A DNA stretch of 5,483 nt from Gemmataceae bacterium (GTDB lineage Bacteria > Planctomycetota > Planctomycetia > Gemmatales > Gemmataceae), in assembly GCA_009691815.1 (NCBI GenBank), contig SIAL01000253.1, positions 1 through 5,483 of the forward strand, given 5' to 3'. The notes beneath the pieces are model-generated. The model did no database searches, was not told the DNA's origin, and saw only the letters and a program-made list of their open reading frames with translations. The position numbers were made by a program, and so were the translations under genes. This document shows positions 1-5,483 of the stretch, one piece after another. Each line of letters opens with the position of its first letter. Positions within the stretch are counted from its first letter, which is position 1.

Positions 1-2517
1 CGTTACCAAAACCTGATGAAGGGTCTGATACGCCGCGGATTTGTCCGTGCCCGCCCCGGCTTTCCAAAAGCGCCTTCGATTGCGCCGTACATACCAATTC
101 GAAACCTTATCATCGACGAACGATTCCACCTCGGCGCAAAGTTTCGCCAAATCATATCCCAAATAGGCATCATTGGCAGTCTGCACCAGTTTTTGCAAAT
201 CGGAAAGTATCCAGCGGTCTAGGTCGGTGAGGCAATCGTGGCTAACGATGGTGATCGAAGGATCATAGCCATCGAGCCTGGCATAGTTGCAGAAAAAGGA
301 ATAGGTGTTCCAAAGCTTGAGGAAAAAGCGGGCGCGCACCTCTTCGGCAACCGAGGGGCCAAAATTAATGTTTTGAGCGGGGTTTTGGCGGCAATACATC
401 CAACGCACCAAATCCGCCCCCATGGGTGGGTGATTTTCTATCTTGCCCTGTTTTCCCGCAAGGGCATAACCATTGTCCGAGGCACCCTCAAAAGGGATCG
501 AATTGCCTTTGGACTTGTGCATTTCGTCGCCGTTTTGATCGCGCACTAGGGCGTGACCCAAAAGGGTTTTGAACGGTGCCCGTCCCACCATCATGGTCGA
601 CATCGCCAAGAGGGCATAGAACCAGTTGCGAAACTGGCCGGGGAAACATTCGGTAATCAGGTCGGCGGGAAACCAACTCTCCCATTCTTTGGGATCCGCG
701 TTGTATCCCATAGTCGAAAAGGGAACAATCCCGGCGTCGAGCCACGGATTTCCTACATCAGGAATCCTTGTCATCAGGTTTCCCGTTTTGGGATTTCGGA
801 TCTTGACCATGTCAATCCACGGTTTGTGCAGCGACCTTCCCCGAATGTGTTCAATGCCCTCGACGGCCCTCGCTTCCAACTCTTCGCGGCTACCAATGAC
901 CTCAAAATCGTCCGTCTCTTCGTCGATCCAAACCGGCAGGGCCAATCCCCAAAAGCGTTTCTTGGAAATCATCCAATCGCCCATATTCTTGAGCCAATCC
1001 AGTTCGCGTTGATGGCCAAAGGCGGGTATCCATTGGATGTCCCCGCAGACCTTCATGATCTCGTCCCGCCAGGACATGCCGATAAACCACTCCTCCACCA
1101 AACGAAAAAGAACCTCGGTCTTGCAGCGCCAACAATGCGGATATTTGTGGGGATATTTTTCCGTGGCAAAGAGCACGCCTTTGGCCGTGAGGGTCTCAAG
1201 GATGAAATCGGTCGTGGCCGTTTCCGAAGCGTTTTTCCCCTCCAGAATGCCAAAACCCGACAGGAAACAGCCGAATTCGTCCAAGGGTGCGATGCCCGGA
1301 AGCTTTTCCCCCTGACCCAGTAGAAAATCCTCCCGGCCGCAACCGGGCGCAATGTGGACGATCCCTGTTCCTTCCGTCTCGCCGACCTCTTTCCACGCGA
1401 TAATACGATGGGCTTCCTTGGCGGATTGGGTGGTGGCATAACCCCGTTGCGTGGCGACTCGAACGAGTTCATTGGGGAATCCGCCCGCCGTGGTTTGGGC
1501 TTCCAATTCATCCCATGGCCCATCATAGGCCCATCCTAACATTTCCGATCCTTTTAGTTCCCCAAGGATCTCCGCGCCACCTTTTTCCTTGAACATCTGT
1601 TCGAGAGTTTTGAGACGGGGAACTCCCTCCAGCCACTCTTTACGCTTGAACTCTTCGTCCAATCGCTTGGCCGTGTAGGCACCCTTGGCAAGGTAATAGA
1701 TCTGGTCGCGATGTTTAATCCGCAGGTAGGTCAACTCCGGGTTGACCGCCGCCGCTACATTGCTTAAAAGGGTCCAAGGCGTGGTCGTCCAAACAAGGAG
1801 GAACGCATTTTCCTCTTCTCGGAGTGCAAATTTGACAAATGGCGCGCGGTGGGCCACCATCTGATACCCCTCCGCCATCTCCATTTGGCTTAAACCAACA
1901 GAACAACGGGGACACCAGGGCATGGCATCATAACCCCGGTAGACCAAACCGCGGTCGTGGCACTTCTTGAGGTAGGTCCAAATCGTGGTGTTGTTCACCT
2001 CGGACATGGTGAAATAGCTGCGCCGATCATCCGGTTTTTTCGCCCAATCCTCTTCCTTGTCCCAATCCATCCAGTAACCCAGGCGAATGGATTGTTCGGT
2101 TTGCACTTTGGCAAAGCGGTCCACCCGTTCCTTGCACAGGTTGACGAACTTGTCGATGGAGGCGAACTTATCTCCCGGAACGAGATTTTCGATGTCCCGT
2201 TTGGAACGAAGCTTGAGCTCCTTTTCCACTTCGACCTCCACCCAAAGGCCTTGGCAGTCGAAGCCGTTTTGGTATCTCAAATGGCGACCGCGCATACCGT
2301 GGTAGCGTTGGAAGGCGTCCTTATAAGTCCGGCCCCAAGCGTGATGAACGCCCATGGGGTTGTTGGCCGTGATGGGCCCGTCAAGAAACGACCATTTGGG
2401 GCCGTTGGCATTTTGCTTCCGCAGCGTTTCAAAAGCGTCGGTATCTGCCCAATGTTTCAGGATGGTCCGTTCCAACGCAGGAAAATCGACTTGGGAATCC
2501 ACTTTGGCAAATGTCAT
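1..2517 (-). CDS. ileS: Isoleucyl-tRNA synthetase, 3' end outside window
   Basis: Class I aminoacyl-tRNA synthetase that charges tRNA-Ile with isoleucine in the cytoplasm. I read the minus-strand frame triplet by triplet from 2517 to 1 and found no stop, giving 839 residues; full-length IleRS is about 1,000-1,050, so roughly 200 C-terminal residues are missing. An in-frame TGA two codons upstream (2521-2523) makes the ATG at 2517 the first possible ATG. Visible in order: class I signature GVHH at residues 56-59 in NNPMGVHHAWGRTYKD; CxxC at 202-205; editing-domain TTTPWT at 244-249; editing motif GTGIVHIAPGCGREDF at 383-398, with H388 and D397 matching the E. coli editing residues H333 and D342; second CxxC at 462-465 (PHCWRC); DWMISKKRFWG from about 514; the KMSKS equivalent EMHKS at 665-669; and NWYVRRNRRRFW at the start of the anticodon-binding domain. 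Editing therefore looks intact. The HIGH and KMSKS loops are both non-canonical. No clear Shine-Dalgarno precedes the start. Confidence 0.95.
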   Translation of the reverse strand, partial: MTFAKVDSQVDFPALERTILKHWADTDAFETLRKQNANGPKWSFLDGPITANNPMGVHHAWGRTYKDAFQRYHGMRGRHLRYQNGFDCQGLWVEVEVEKELKLRSKRDIENLVPGDKFASIDKFVNLCKERVDRFAKVQTEQSIRLGYWMDWDKEEDWAKKPDDRRSYFTMSEVNNTTIWTYLKKCHDRGLVYRGYDAMPWCPRCSVGLSQMEMAEGYQMVAHRAPFVKFALREEENAFLLVWTTTPWTLLSNVAAAVNPELTYLRIKHRDQIYYLAKGAYTAKRLDEEFKRKEWLEGVPRLKTLEQMFKEKGGAEILGELKGSEMLGWAYDGPWDELEAQTTAGGFPNELVRVATQRGYATTQSAKEAHRIIAWKEVGETEGTGIVHIAPGCGREDFLLGQGEKLPGIAPLDEFGCFLSGFGILEGKNASETATTDFILETLTAKGVLFATEKYPHKYPHCWRCKTEVLFRLVEEWFIGMSWRDEIMKVCGDIQWIPAFGHQRELDWLKNMGDWMISKKRFWGLALPVWIDEETDDFEVIGSREELEARAVEGIEHIRGRSLHKPWIDMVKIRNPKTGNLMTRIPDVGNPWLDAGIVPFSTMGYNADPKEWESWFPADLITECFPGQFRNWFYALLAMSTMMVGRAPFKTLLGHALVRDQNGDEMHKSKGNSIPFEGASDNGYALAGKQGKIENHPPMGADLVRWMYCRQNPAQNINFGPSVAEEVRARFFLKLWNTYSFFCNYARLDGYDPSITIVSHDCLTDLDRWILSDLQKLVQTANDAYLGYDLAKLCAEVESFVDDKVSNWYVRRNRRRFWKAGAGTDKSAAYQTLHQVLVT

Positions 2518-2829
2518 AAATCAGCCCGTCATAATAACTTACAGTCAATCCATGGCTCAAAATCGCCCCATCGGGCCAAGATTCGTCCAAGGTTGATTCT
2601 AGGTCATTGGGTTTCCCGGTTCGATGAAGCTCGGGGGTTTTCCTTGGTTTGGTGTCGGATTCGGGCCGATTTGGCCAACGGGCTGTTGCCGTTCTTGGGG
2701 TAACCACCACCAACTGGGTAGAGAGACGGGGGCCGTTTTAAGGGGTCGGAGGCTATGCCTGACGCATTCGGGACGAAAAGAAATACGCCGCAAACCTATT
2801 CTTAATTCCTAATTCTTAATTGTTCCTAA
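2518..2829. other. Intergenic region between the SGNH gene and ileS
   Basis: This 312-base stretch separates two minus-strand genes. Near ileS it holds a candidate promoter (2531-2560); at the other end it holds a heptamer tandem repeat (2799-2831). Between them I see only a weak inverted repeat, AACGG (2677-2681) with CCGTT (2689-2693) around a 7-base loop. It lacks a following T-run, so I do not call it a terminator. No T-box consensus (AGGGTGG with a specifier stem) is visible, although ileS is a frequent T-box target in Firmicutes. The short open frames here lack a ribosome binding site and have no recognisable protein features. Confidence 0.6.
2531..2560 (-). promoter_or_regulatory. Candidate sigma70-type promoter for ileS
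   Basis: Reading the minus strand, TTGAGC (2560-2555, four of six matches to TTGACA) is followed after 18 bases by TATTAT (2536-2531, five of six matches to TATAAT). The -10 ends 13 bases before the ileS ATG at 2517, so a transcript starting about seven bases downstream would have only a few leader bases. That agrees with the missing Shine-Dalgarno but is inference; transcription could also start further upstream or read through from the SGNH gene. Confidence 0.35.
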
Positions 2830-2831
2830 TT
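2799..2831. repeat. Degenerate heptamer tandem repeat TTCYTAA
   Basis: On the plus strand the 9-mer TTCYTAATT begins at 2799, 2806, 2813 and 2823. The first three copies follow a strict 7-base period and alternate C/T at the fourth base; TTG separates the third copy from the fourth. The last copy overlaps the stop codon of the SGNH gene (2830-2832), so the array starts at the end of that gene. It is much more AT-rich than its surroundings. Its function is unknown; it resembles the short heptanucleotide arrays found between genes in some bacteria. Confidence 0.7.
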
Positions 2832-3792
2832 ATCGTTTCTCCCCCGTAAACCACGATTTCGACAAGGGGTCGGTTTTGAAAAAGTCGAGCAGCAGGTGAG
2901 CGACTTTTTCCCTGCCCGATGTCGAGGGATGGGTGCCATCATTGGCAAGGTCTTCCCGTTTCCAGACGAGGCCATCGGATTTTCGGGGAGTTGTCCCGTC
3001 GGCCCAGAGGTAAGGCCCCCAAAGCAATAAAGGTGCTTTCACCGCCCCTTTTTTGGCATCAAAGTTAAGCGCGATCTCCCCCTGGATTTGCTCTTTTATA
3101 AGCCATCTCGCGGCGAATGCGGACTCATAGGCGAATGGCTCGGGATTGAGCGCATTGGTCGCATACCCGCCATAAATACGGCTGGAAAGGAACGCCAAAC
3201 GGAGGTTAGGAAACCGGGCCTTTGCATTCTGAATCACCGCTTGGGTGTCGCGCTGGAGCTTTTTTCCGTGTTGCTCCAACAAGCCCCTTGGCCCTTTGTT
3301 GGCCAACTTGATCCAAACCACCTGGACCTGTTCGGGGGTTACCCCAAAGGATTTCAACCTTTGATTGGCCACCTCCCAAGGCCGGGCTTTGGGATCAACC
3401 CACTCGGCCATGGCCTGACCGCCTTGCGCCCCATCCACAATAACCACCGTGGGAGCTTTTGCGGCATCCGCATCGGCAAGCCTTTTGAAGACAGAAAACT
3501 CTTGGGTGGCGTTGGACATACTAATGGAAAGGAGAACGATTTTGCCAGCCGATTCTTGTTGACCGGTTGACCCAAGGGGTTGGATTTTTGCGCTTTCGAT
3601 TGCAAAGGCTTTGAGATGAGCTGTCGGCGGCCTGTTTTGCCCATCGCCGTACAGCCCGCCATCTTCCCCGTGGTAGCGATCGGTCGCGGTCATTTCCGTT
3701 AAGGGGGTGCGTCGATCCCTCTCTTGGGAGTGTAAAAGAGGCAAGCCAACAAGGCCTAGGAGAAGGAGCCCAAGGGGGAATGCGCGGTTCAT
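2830..3792 (-). CDS. Exported SGNH/GDSL-hydrolase-like protein
   Basis: Predicted 320-residue exported protein. The N-terminus MNRAFPLGLLLLGLVGLPLLHS, a short positive region then a Leu-rich core, reads as a Sec signal peptide with likely cleavage after about residue 22; there is no lipobox Cys. The mature part has GGLYGDGQN (45-53), a strand ending in LLSISMSN (87-94) with Ser93 as candidate nucleophile, IVDGAQGGQ (118-126) as candidate oxyanion block, and DGTHPS (285-290), which fits the catalytic Asp-x-x-His of block V in SGNH hydrolases. This suggests an ester hydrolase, perhaps on a polysaccharide or other envelope substrate; the substrate cannot be read. The start at 3792 is preferred over an in-frame ATG at 3861 because AGGTGG lies four bases upstream and the signal peptide begins there. 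Its own promoter and a structured leader lie upstream. The block I match is not the textbook GDS, so the fold assignment is moderate. Confidence 0.7.
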   Translation of the reverse strand: MNRAFPLGLLLLGLVGLPLLHSQERDRRTPLTEMTATDRYHGEDGGLYGDGQNRPPTAHLKAFAIESAKIQPLGSTGQQESAGKIVLLSISMSNATQEFSVFKRLADADAAKAPTVVIVDGAQGGQAMAEWVDPKARPWEVANQRLKSFGVTPEQVQVVWIKLANKGPRGLLEQHGKKLQRDTQAVIQNAKARFPNLRLAFLSSRIYGGYATNALNPEPFAYESAFAARWLIKEQIQGEIALNFDAKKGAVKAPLLLWGPYLWADGTTPRKSDGLVWKREDLANDGTHPSTSGREKVAHLLLDFFKTDPLSKSWFTGEKR

Positions 3793-3796
3793 TTGG

Positions 3797-3804
3797 CCAC
3801 CTTT
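3797..3804 (-). promoter_or_regulatory. Ribosome binding site that sets the SGNH gene start
   Basis: The minus strand reads AAAGGTGG, then CCAA, then the ATG at 3792. AGGTGG is a strong match to the anti-Shine-Dalgarno of 16S rRNA. It supports the 320-residue form over the longer frame from 3861, and is the clearest ribosome binding site in the window. Confidence 0.7.
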
Positions 3805-3821
3805 GTGAGAGGAAATTCCAC

Positions 3822-3878
3822 GGAAACCGTCCATTGGTATTCCTTGTAACCACGGATACAACCAATTTGTCGGTTTCC
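3822..3878 (-). promoter_or_regulatory. Nested inverted repeat, predicted leader stem-loop
   Basis: Three arms pair in nested order on one 57-base segment. GGAAACCG (3822-3829) pairs with CGGTTTCC (3871-3878), 8 bp. ATTGGT (3833-3838) pairs with ACCAAT (3861-3866), 6 bp. TGTA (3845-3848) pairs with TACA (3857-3860), 4 bp, closing an 8-base loop. A 3/4-base internal loop separates the outer stems, and a 6-base bulge lies on one side above the middle stem. It sits between the predicted promoter (3915-3923) and the ribosome binding site (3797-3804) of the SGNH gene, so it would be transcribed in that leader. No T-run follows on either strand, so it is not an intrinsic terminator. It matches no riboswitch class I know. 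It could instead act as DNA, as a regulator-binding region. Confidence 0.55.
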
Positions 3879-3914
3879 AGATAACCTGTACCGATGTTCT
3901 TTTTGACTTCTACA

Positions 3915-3923
3915 ATTATAGCA
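3915..3923 (-). promoter_or_regulatory. Extended -10 promoter for the SGNH gene
   Basis: The minus strand reads TGCTATAAT (3923-3915), a perfect TATAAT with the extended-10 TGn. No good -35 lies 16-18 bases upstream, which is common for extended -10 promoters. Transcription would start near 3908 and give a leader of about 115 bases containing the nested stem-loop. On the plus strand the overlapping TACAAT (3911-3916) might serve purN, but no -35 fits it. Confidence 0.5.
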
Positions 3924-3929
3924 AGTGTC

Positions 3930-3939
3930 ACCCCGGGGT
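3930..3939. promoter_or_regulatory. Perfect 10-base palindrome beside the promoter
   Basis: ACCCCGGGGT is its own reverse complement. It lies 6 bases upstream of the TGC of the SGNH gene's extended -10 and in the purN leader, where a bound regulator could affect both directions. A short GC palindrome can also arise by chance. Confidence 0.25.
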
Positions 3940-4000
3940 TGATTTGCCGACCGAGGTGAGGGGGAGACCTTATTCTTCCACGGGATCAAACGGGGCCTTC

Positions 4001-4702
4001 ATGACGACCGCCAATCCGGCCCCCTTGCGCAAAATCAAACTGGGCAAAATCAACTTGGGCAAAATCAAACTGGCGGTCCTCTTGTCAGGCTCGGGCACCA
4101 CCCTGCAAAACCTGCTCGACCGGATCGCCCATGGCAAACTTTCCGCCTCTATCGTGTTGGTGCTTGCCGATCGCCCCGGAGTTTTTGGGCTCGAACGCGC
4201 CGCCAAGGCTAACCTGCCTTATAGGGTCATCGACCGAAAAGCGTTCGCCACCGCCCAAGAGTTTTCAGACCAGGTCTTTGCTTCCATTCGCGCGGTGGAG
4301 GCCGATCTGGTGGTCATGGCCGGGTTTTTGCGGTTGCTACCCATACCCGCGGACTTTAACCACAAAGTCATGAACATCCACCCCTCTCTTATTCCGTCCT
4401 ATTGTGGCAAGGGTTTTCATGGCAACCATGTCCATCAGGCCGTGCTTGATGGAGGAAATAAAATCAGCGGTTGCACCGTGCATTTTGTCGATAACGAATA
4501 CGACCATGGCCCGATTTTGATCCAAAAAGCCGTGGATGTTGCCCGCAATGACACCGCGGAAACATTGGCAAAACGGGTGTTTGCCGCCGAATGTGAGGCC
4601 TACCCGGAAGCGATCGAAGCATTCGCCGAAGGGCGCATAAAGTTTGATGGCCGCCTTGCCCATCTGCTTGGCGAAAGTGATTCCGCCGGATGGGACGGGT
4701 GA
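4001..4702 (+). CDS. purN: Phosphoribosylglycinamide formyltransferase (PurN)
   Basis: GAR transformylase: transfers the formyl group from 10-formyltetrahydrofolate to GAR, the third step of de novo purine synthesis, in the cytoplasm. The 233 residues (family usually 190-215) show the phosphate-binding GSGTTL (30-35), the folate-site strand VVMAGFLRLL, NIHPSL (125-130) and NEYDHGP (165-171). N125, H127 and D168 match the catalytic N106, H108 and D144 of E. coli PurN; the extra spacing comes from a longer GKGFHGNHVH loop (136-145), known in other bacterial PurN. The extra N-terminal length comes from about 20 residues before the first strand, including a threefold KI(K/N)LG repeat. I chose the ATG at 4001, with a weak GGGG six bases upstream; an in-frame TTG at 3944 or GTG at 3956 would lengthen it, but family alignment gives no reason to. 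The stop overlaps the next start (TGATG), which suggests translational coupling. Confidence 0.93.
   Translation: MTTANPAPLRKIKLGKINLGKIKLAVLLSGSGTTLQNLLDRIAHGKLSASIVLVLADRPGVFGLERAAKANLPYRVIDRKAFATAQEFSDQVFASIRAVEADLVVMAGFLRLLPIPADFNHKVMNIHPSLIPSYCGKGFHGNHVHQAVLDGGNKISGCTVHFVDNEYDHGPILIQKAVDVARNDTAETLAKRVFAAECEAYPEAIEAFAEGRIKFDGRLAHLLGESDSAGWDG
4031..4075 (+). repeat. Three-copy 15-base in-frame repeat in purN
   Basis: AAAATCAAACTGGGC (4031-4045), AAAATCAACTTGGGC (4046-4060) and AAAATCAAACTGGCG (4061-4075) are head-to-tail copies that differ at two positions each from the first. They encode KIKLG, KINLG and KIKLA at residues 11-25; the last copy forms the beginning of the first strand of the PurN fold (KIKLAVLLSGSG). 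This reads as recent duplication of the first strand's codons. Confidence 0.85.
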
Positions 4703-5475
4703 TGGAACACGCCATTGCCGACCTTCCCTGGGAGGCCGCTGGCCTTTGCTTGGCCACATTTTTGGCGGGGGTCATCAACGCCCTAGCCGGCGGTGGAACG
4801 CTGCTAACCTTCCCGGCACTCATGGCCTTTACCTCAAGTGTGGGAGCAAACTGCACAAGCACTTTGGCCTTGCTCCCCGCCGCCATGTCCAGTTCGCTGG
4901 CCTATCGAAAGGAACTCTGCGAAGATCGTGCCTGGCTGACTAGGCTGGCGCCGGTCAGTTTGGTCGGAGCGGCCATTGGTGGCCTGCTGGTGATCCTTCC
5001 CAACCCGGAGCATTTTGATCGAATCGTTCCCTATTTGGCCCTGATCGCTTCGGTCCTTTTTACTCTCCAGCCCGTGCTGGCCCCAAGGCTTGCCATTCCC
5101 GAAGGCGCGTCAAGAAAGCCCCCTTTTTGGGTCTTGTGTAGTCAATTCTTGATCGCCATCTATGGAGCCTATTTTGGGGCGGGCATTGGCATTATGATGC
5201 TGGCCCTGTTGGGACTTTTGCCAATAGGTGGCCTGATCCGGGCCAACGCCCTTAAAATCTTTTTCGCGGGGCTTATCAATCTGGTCGCCTCGATCATTTT
5301 TTTGGTCGGGGGCGCCATCCGCTGGGACCTCCTTGGTCTCATGGTTCCGCTTGCTATTTTGGGAGGGTATCTGGGCGGAATCTTTGGCCGAAAAATTCCC
5401 AAGGAGTGGCTTAGAATCTTTGTTATTGTGGTGGGCTTTGGTCAAACCATCTGGTTTTTTATGCGCGTTGGCTAA
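4702..5475 (+). CDS. TSUP (TauE/SafE) family membrane permease
   Basis: Predicted inner-membrane transporter of 257 residues, normal for the TSUP (formerly DUF81) family, whose characterised members export sulfite or move sulfonates and related organic anions. About eight hydrophobic segments are visible, near residues 11-45, 48-67, 79-99, 106-125, 142-171, 183-202, 205-226 and 235-254. The internal two-fold repeat shows in the glycine-rich signatures GVINALAGGGT (23-33) in the first half and YGAYFGAGIGIMM (154-166) in the second, separated by a polar loop (about 126-141). The chosen ATG overlaps the purN stop by one base (TGATG), which fits coupled translation; an in-frame ATG at 4690 would add four residues. 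The substrate cannot be read from sequence, and nothing here points to sulfur metabolism. The pairing with purN may only reflect operon packing. Confidence 0.88.
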   Translation: MEHAIADLPWEAAGLCLATFLAGVINALAGGGTLLTFPALMAFTSSVGANCTSTLALLPAAMSSSLAYRKELCEDRAWLTRLAPVSLVGAAIGGLLVILPNPEHFDRIVPYLALIASVLFTLQPVLAPRLAIPEGASRKPPFWVLCSQFLIAIYGAYFGAGIGIMMLALLGLLPIGGLIRANALKIFFAGLINLVASIIFLVGGAIRWDLLGLMVPLAILGGYLGGIFGRKIPKEWLRIFVIVVGFGQTIWFFMRVG

Positions 5476-5483
5476 GCAAAAAG

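Noticed and set aside
553..1323. Long open frame on the plus strand (256 codons) opposite ileS
   Set aside because: It is antisense to the conserved IleRS core, has no ribosome binding site, and its translation shows no recognisable domain. It arises from the codon composition of ileS.
2675..2698. Hairpin as a terminator of the SGNH gene
   Set aside because: The stem is about five base pairs and no T-run follows on either strand.
1957..2703. Plus-strand open frame of 248 codons
   Set aside because: It overlaps the IleRS N-terminal catalytic region on the opposite strand and continues into the intergenic region without any family feature.
2429..2713. Minus-strand frame starting GTG upstream of ileS
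   Set aside because: It runs out of frame into ileS, has no Shine-Dalgarno, and its protein has no motif or hydrophobic pattern.
2518..2829. T-box riboswitch upstream of ileS
   Set aside because: No T-box consensus, specifier stem or terminator/antiterminator pair was seen.
3088..3570. Plus-strand open frame of 160 codons
   Set aside because: It is antisense to the SGNH-like gene, which has a signal peptide, a ribosome binding site and a recognisable DGTHPS motif.
3793..3861. N-terminal extension of the SGNH gene to the ATG at 3861
   Set aside because: It would put 23 non-hydrophobic residues before a clear signal peptide and would cover the ribosome binding site and the stem-loop.
3944..4000. 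purN start at TTG 3944 or GTG 3956
   Set aside because: No suitable ribosome binding site precedes either codon, and the added residues match nothing in PurN. The purine-rich run at 3952-3966 has no start codon at a usable distance.

Overview
The window holds four genes in two divergent pairs. On the minus strand are an envelope or exported SGNH-hydrolase-like gene and, 312 bases downstream of it, isoleucyl-tRNA synthetase (ileS), whose 3' end leaves the window at position 1. On the plus strand are purN (glycinamide ribonucleotide formyltransferase) and, overlapping it by one base, a TSUP (TauE/SafE) family permease. Every gene reads as intact; only ileS is cut, and that by the window edge.

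Organism: a bacterium of moderate GC content, chromosomal. The IleRS N-terminus (NNPMGVHHAWGRTYKD), the longer PurN with a GKGF-G-HVH insertion, and the exported SGNH-type protein with a GGLYGDGQN segment resemble proteins I associate with the Planctomycetes/Verrucomicrobia (PVC) group. This is recognition by eye and no search was run. Only the SGNH gene has a clear Shine-Dalgarno sequence.

Layout: 1-2517 is ileS (minus, 839 codons visible). 2518-2829 is a non-coding stretch with a candidate ileS promoter close to the ATG and a heptamer tandem repeat that runs into the stop codon of the next gene. 2830-3792 is the SGNH-like gene (minus). 3793-4000 is the divergent control region; it carries a perfect extended -10 promoter for the SGNH gene, a 10-base palindrome next to it and a nested 57-base stem-loop in the predicted 5' leader. 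4001-4702 is purN and 4702-5475 is the permease; the last 8 bases hold nothing.

IleS and PurN are housekeeping enzymes of translation and purine synthesis. The most notable points are the swapped class I signature motif in IleRS (GVHH in place of HxGH, a change linked in the literature to extreme mupirocin resistance), the structured leader of the SGNH gene, and a three-copy 15-base in-frame repeat at the start of purN. I saw no mobile element, CRISPR array, tRNA or rRNA.
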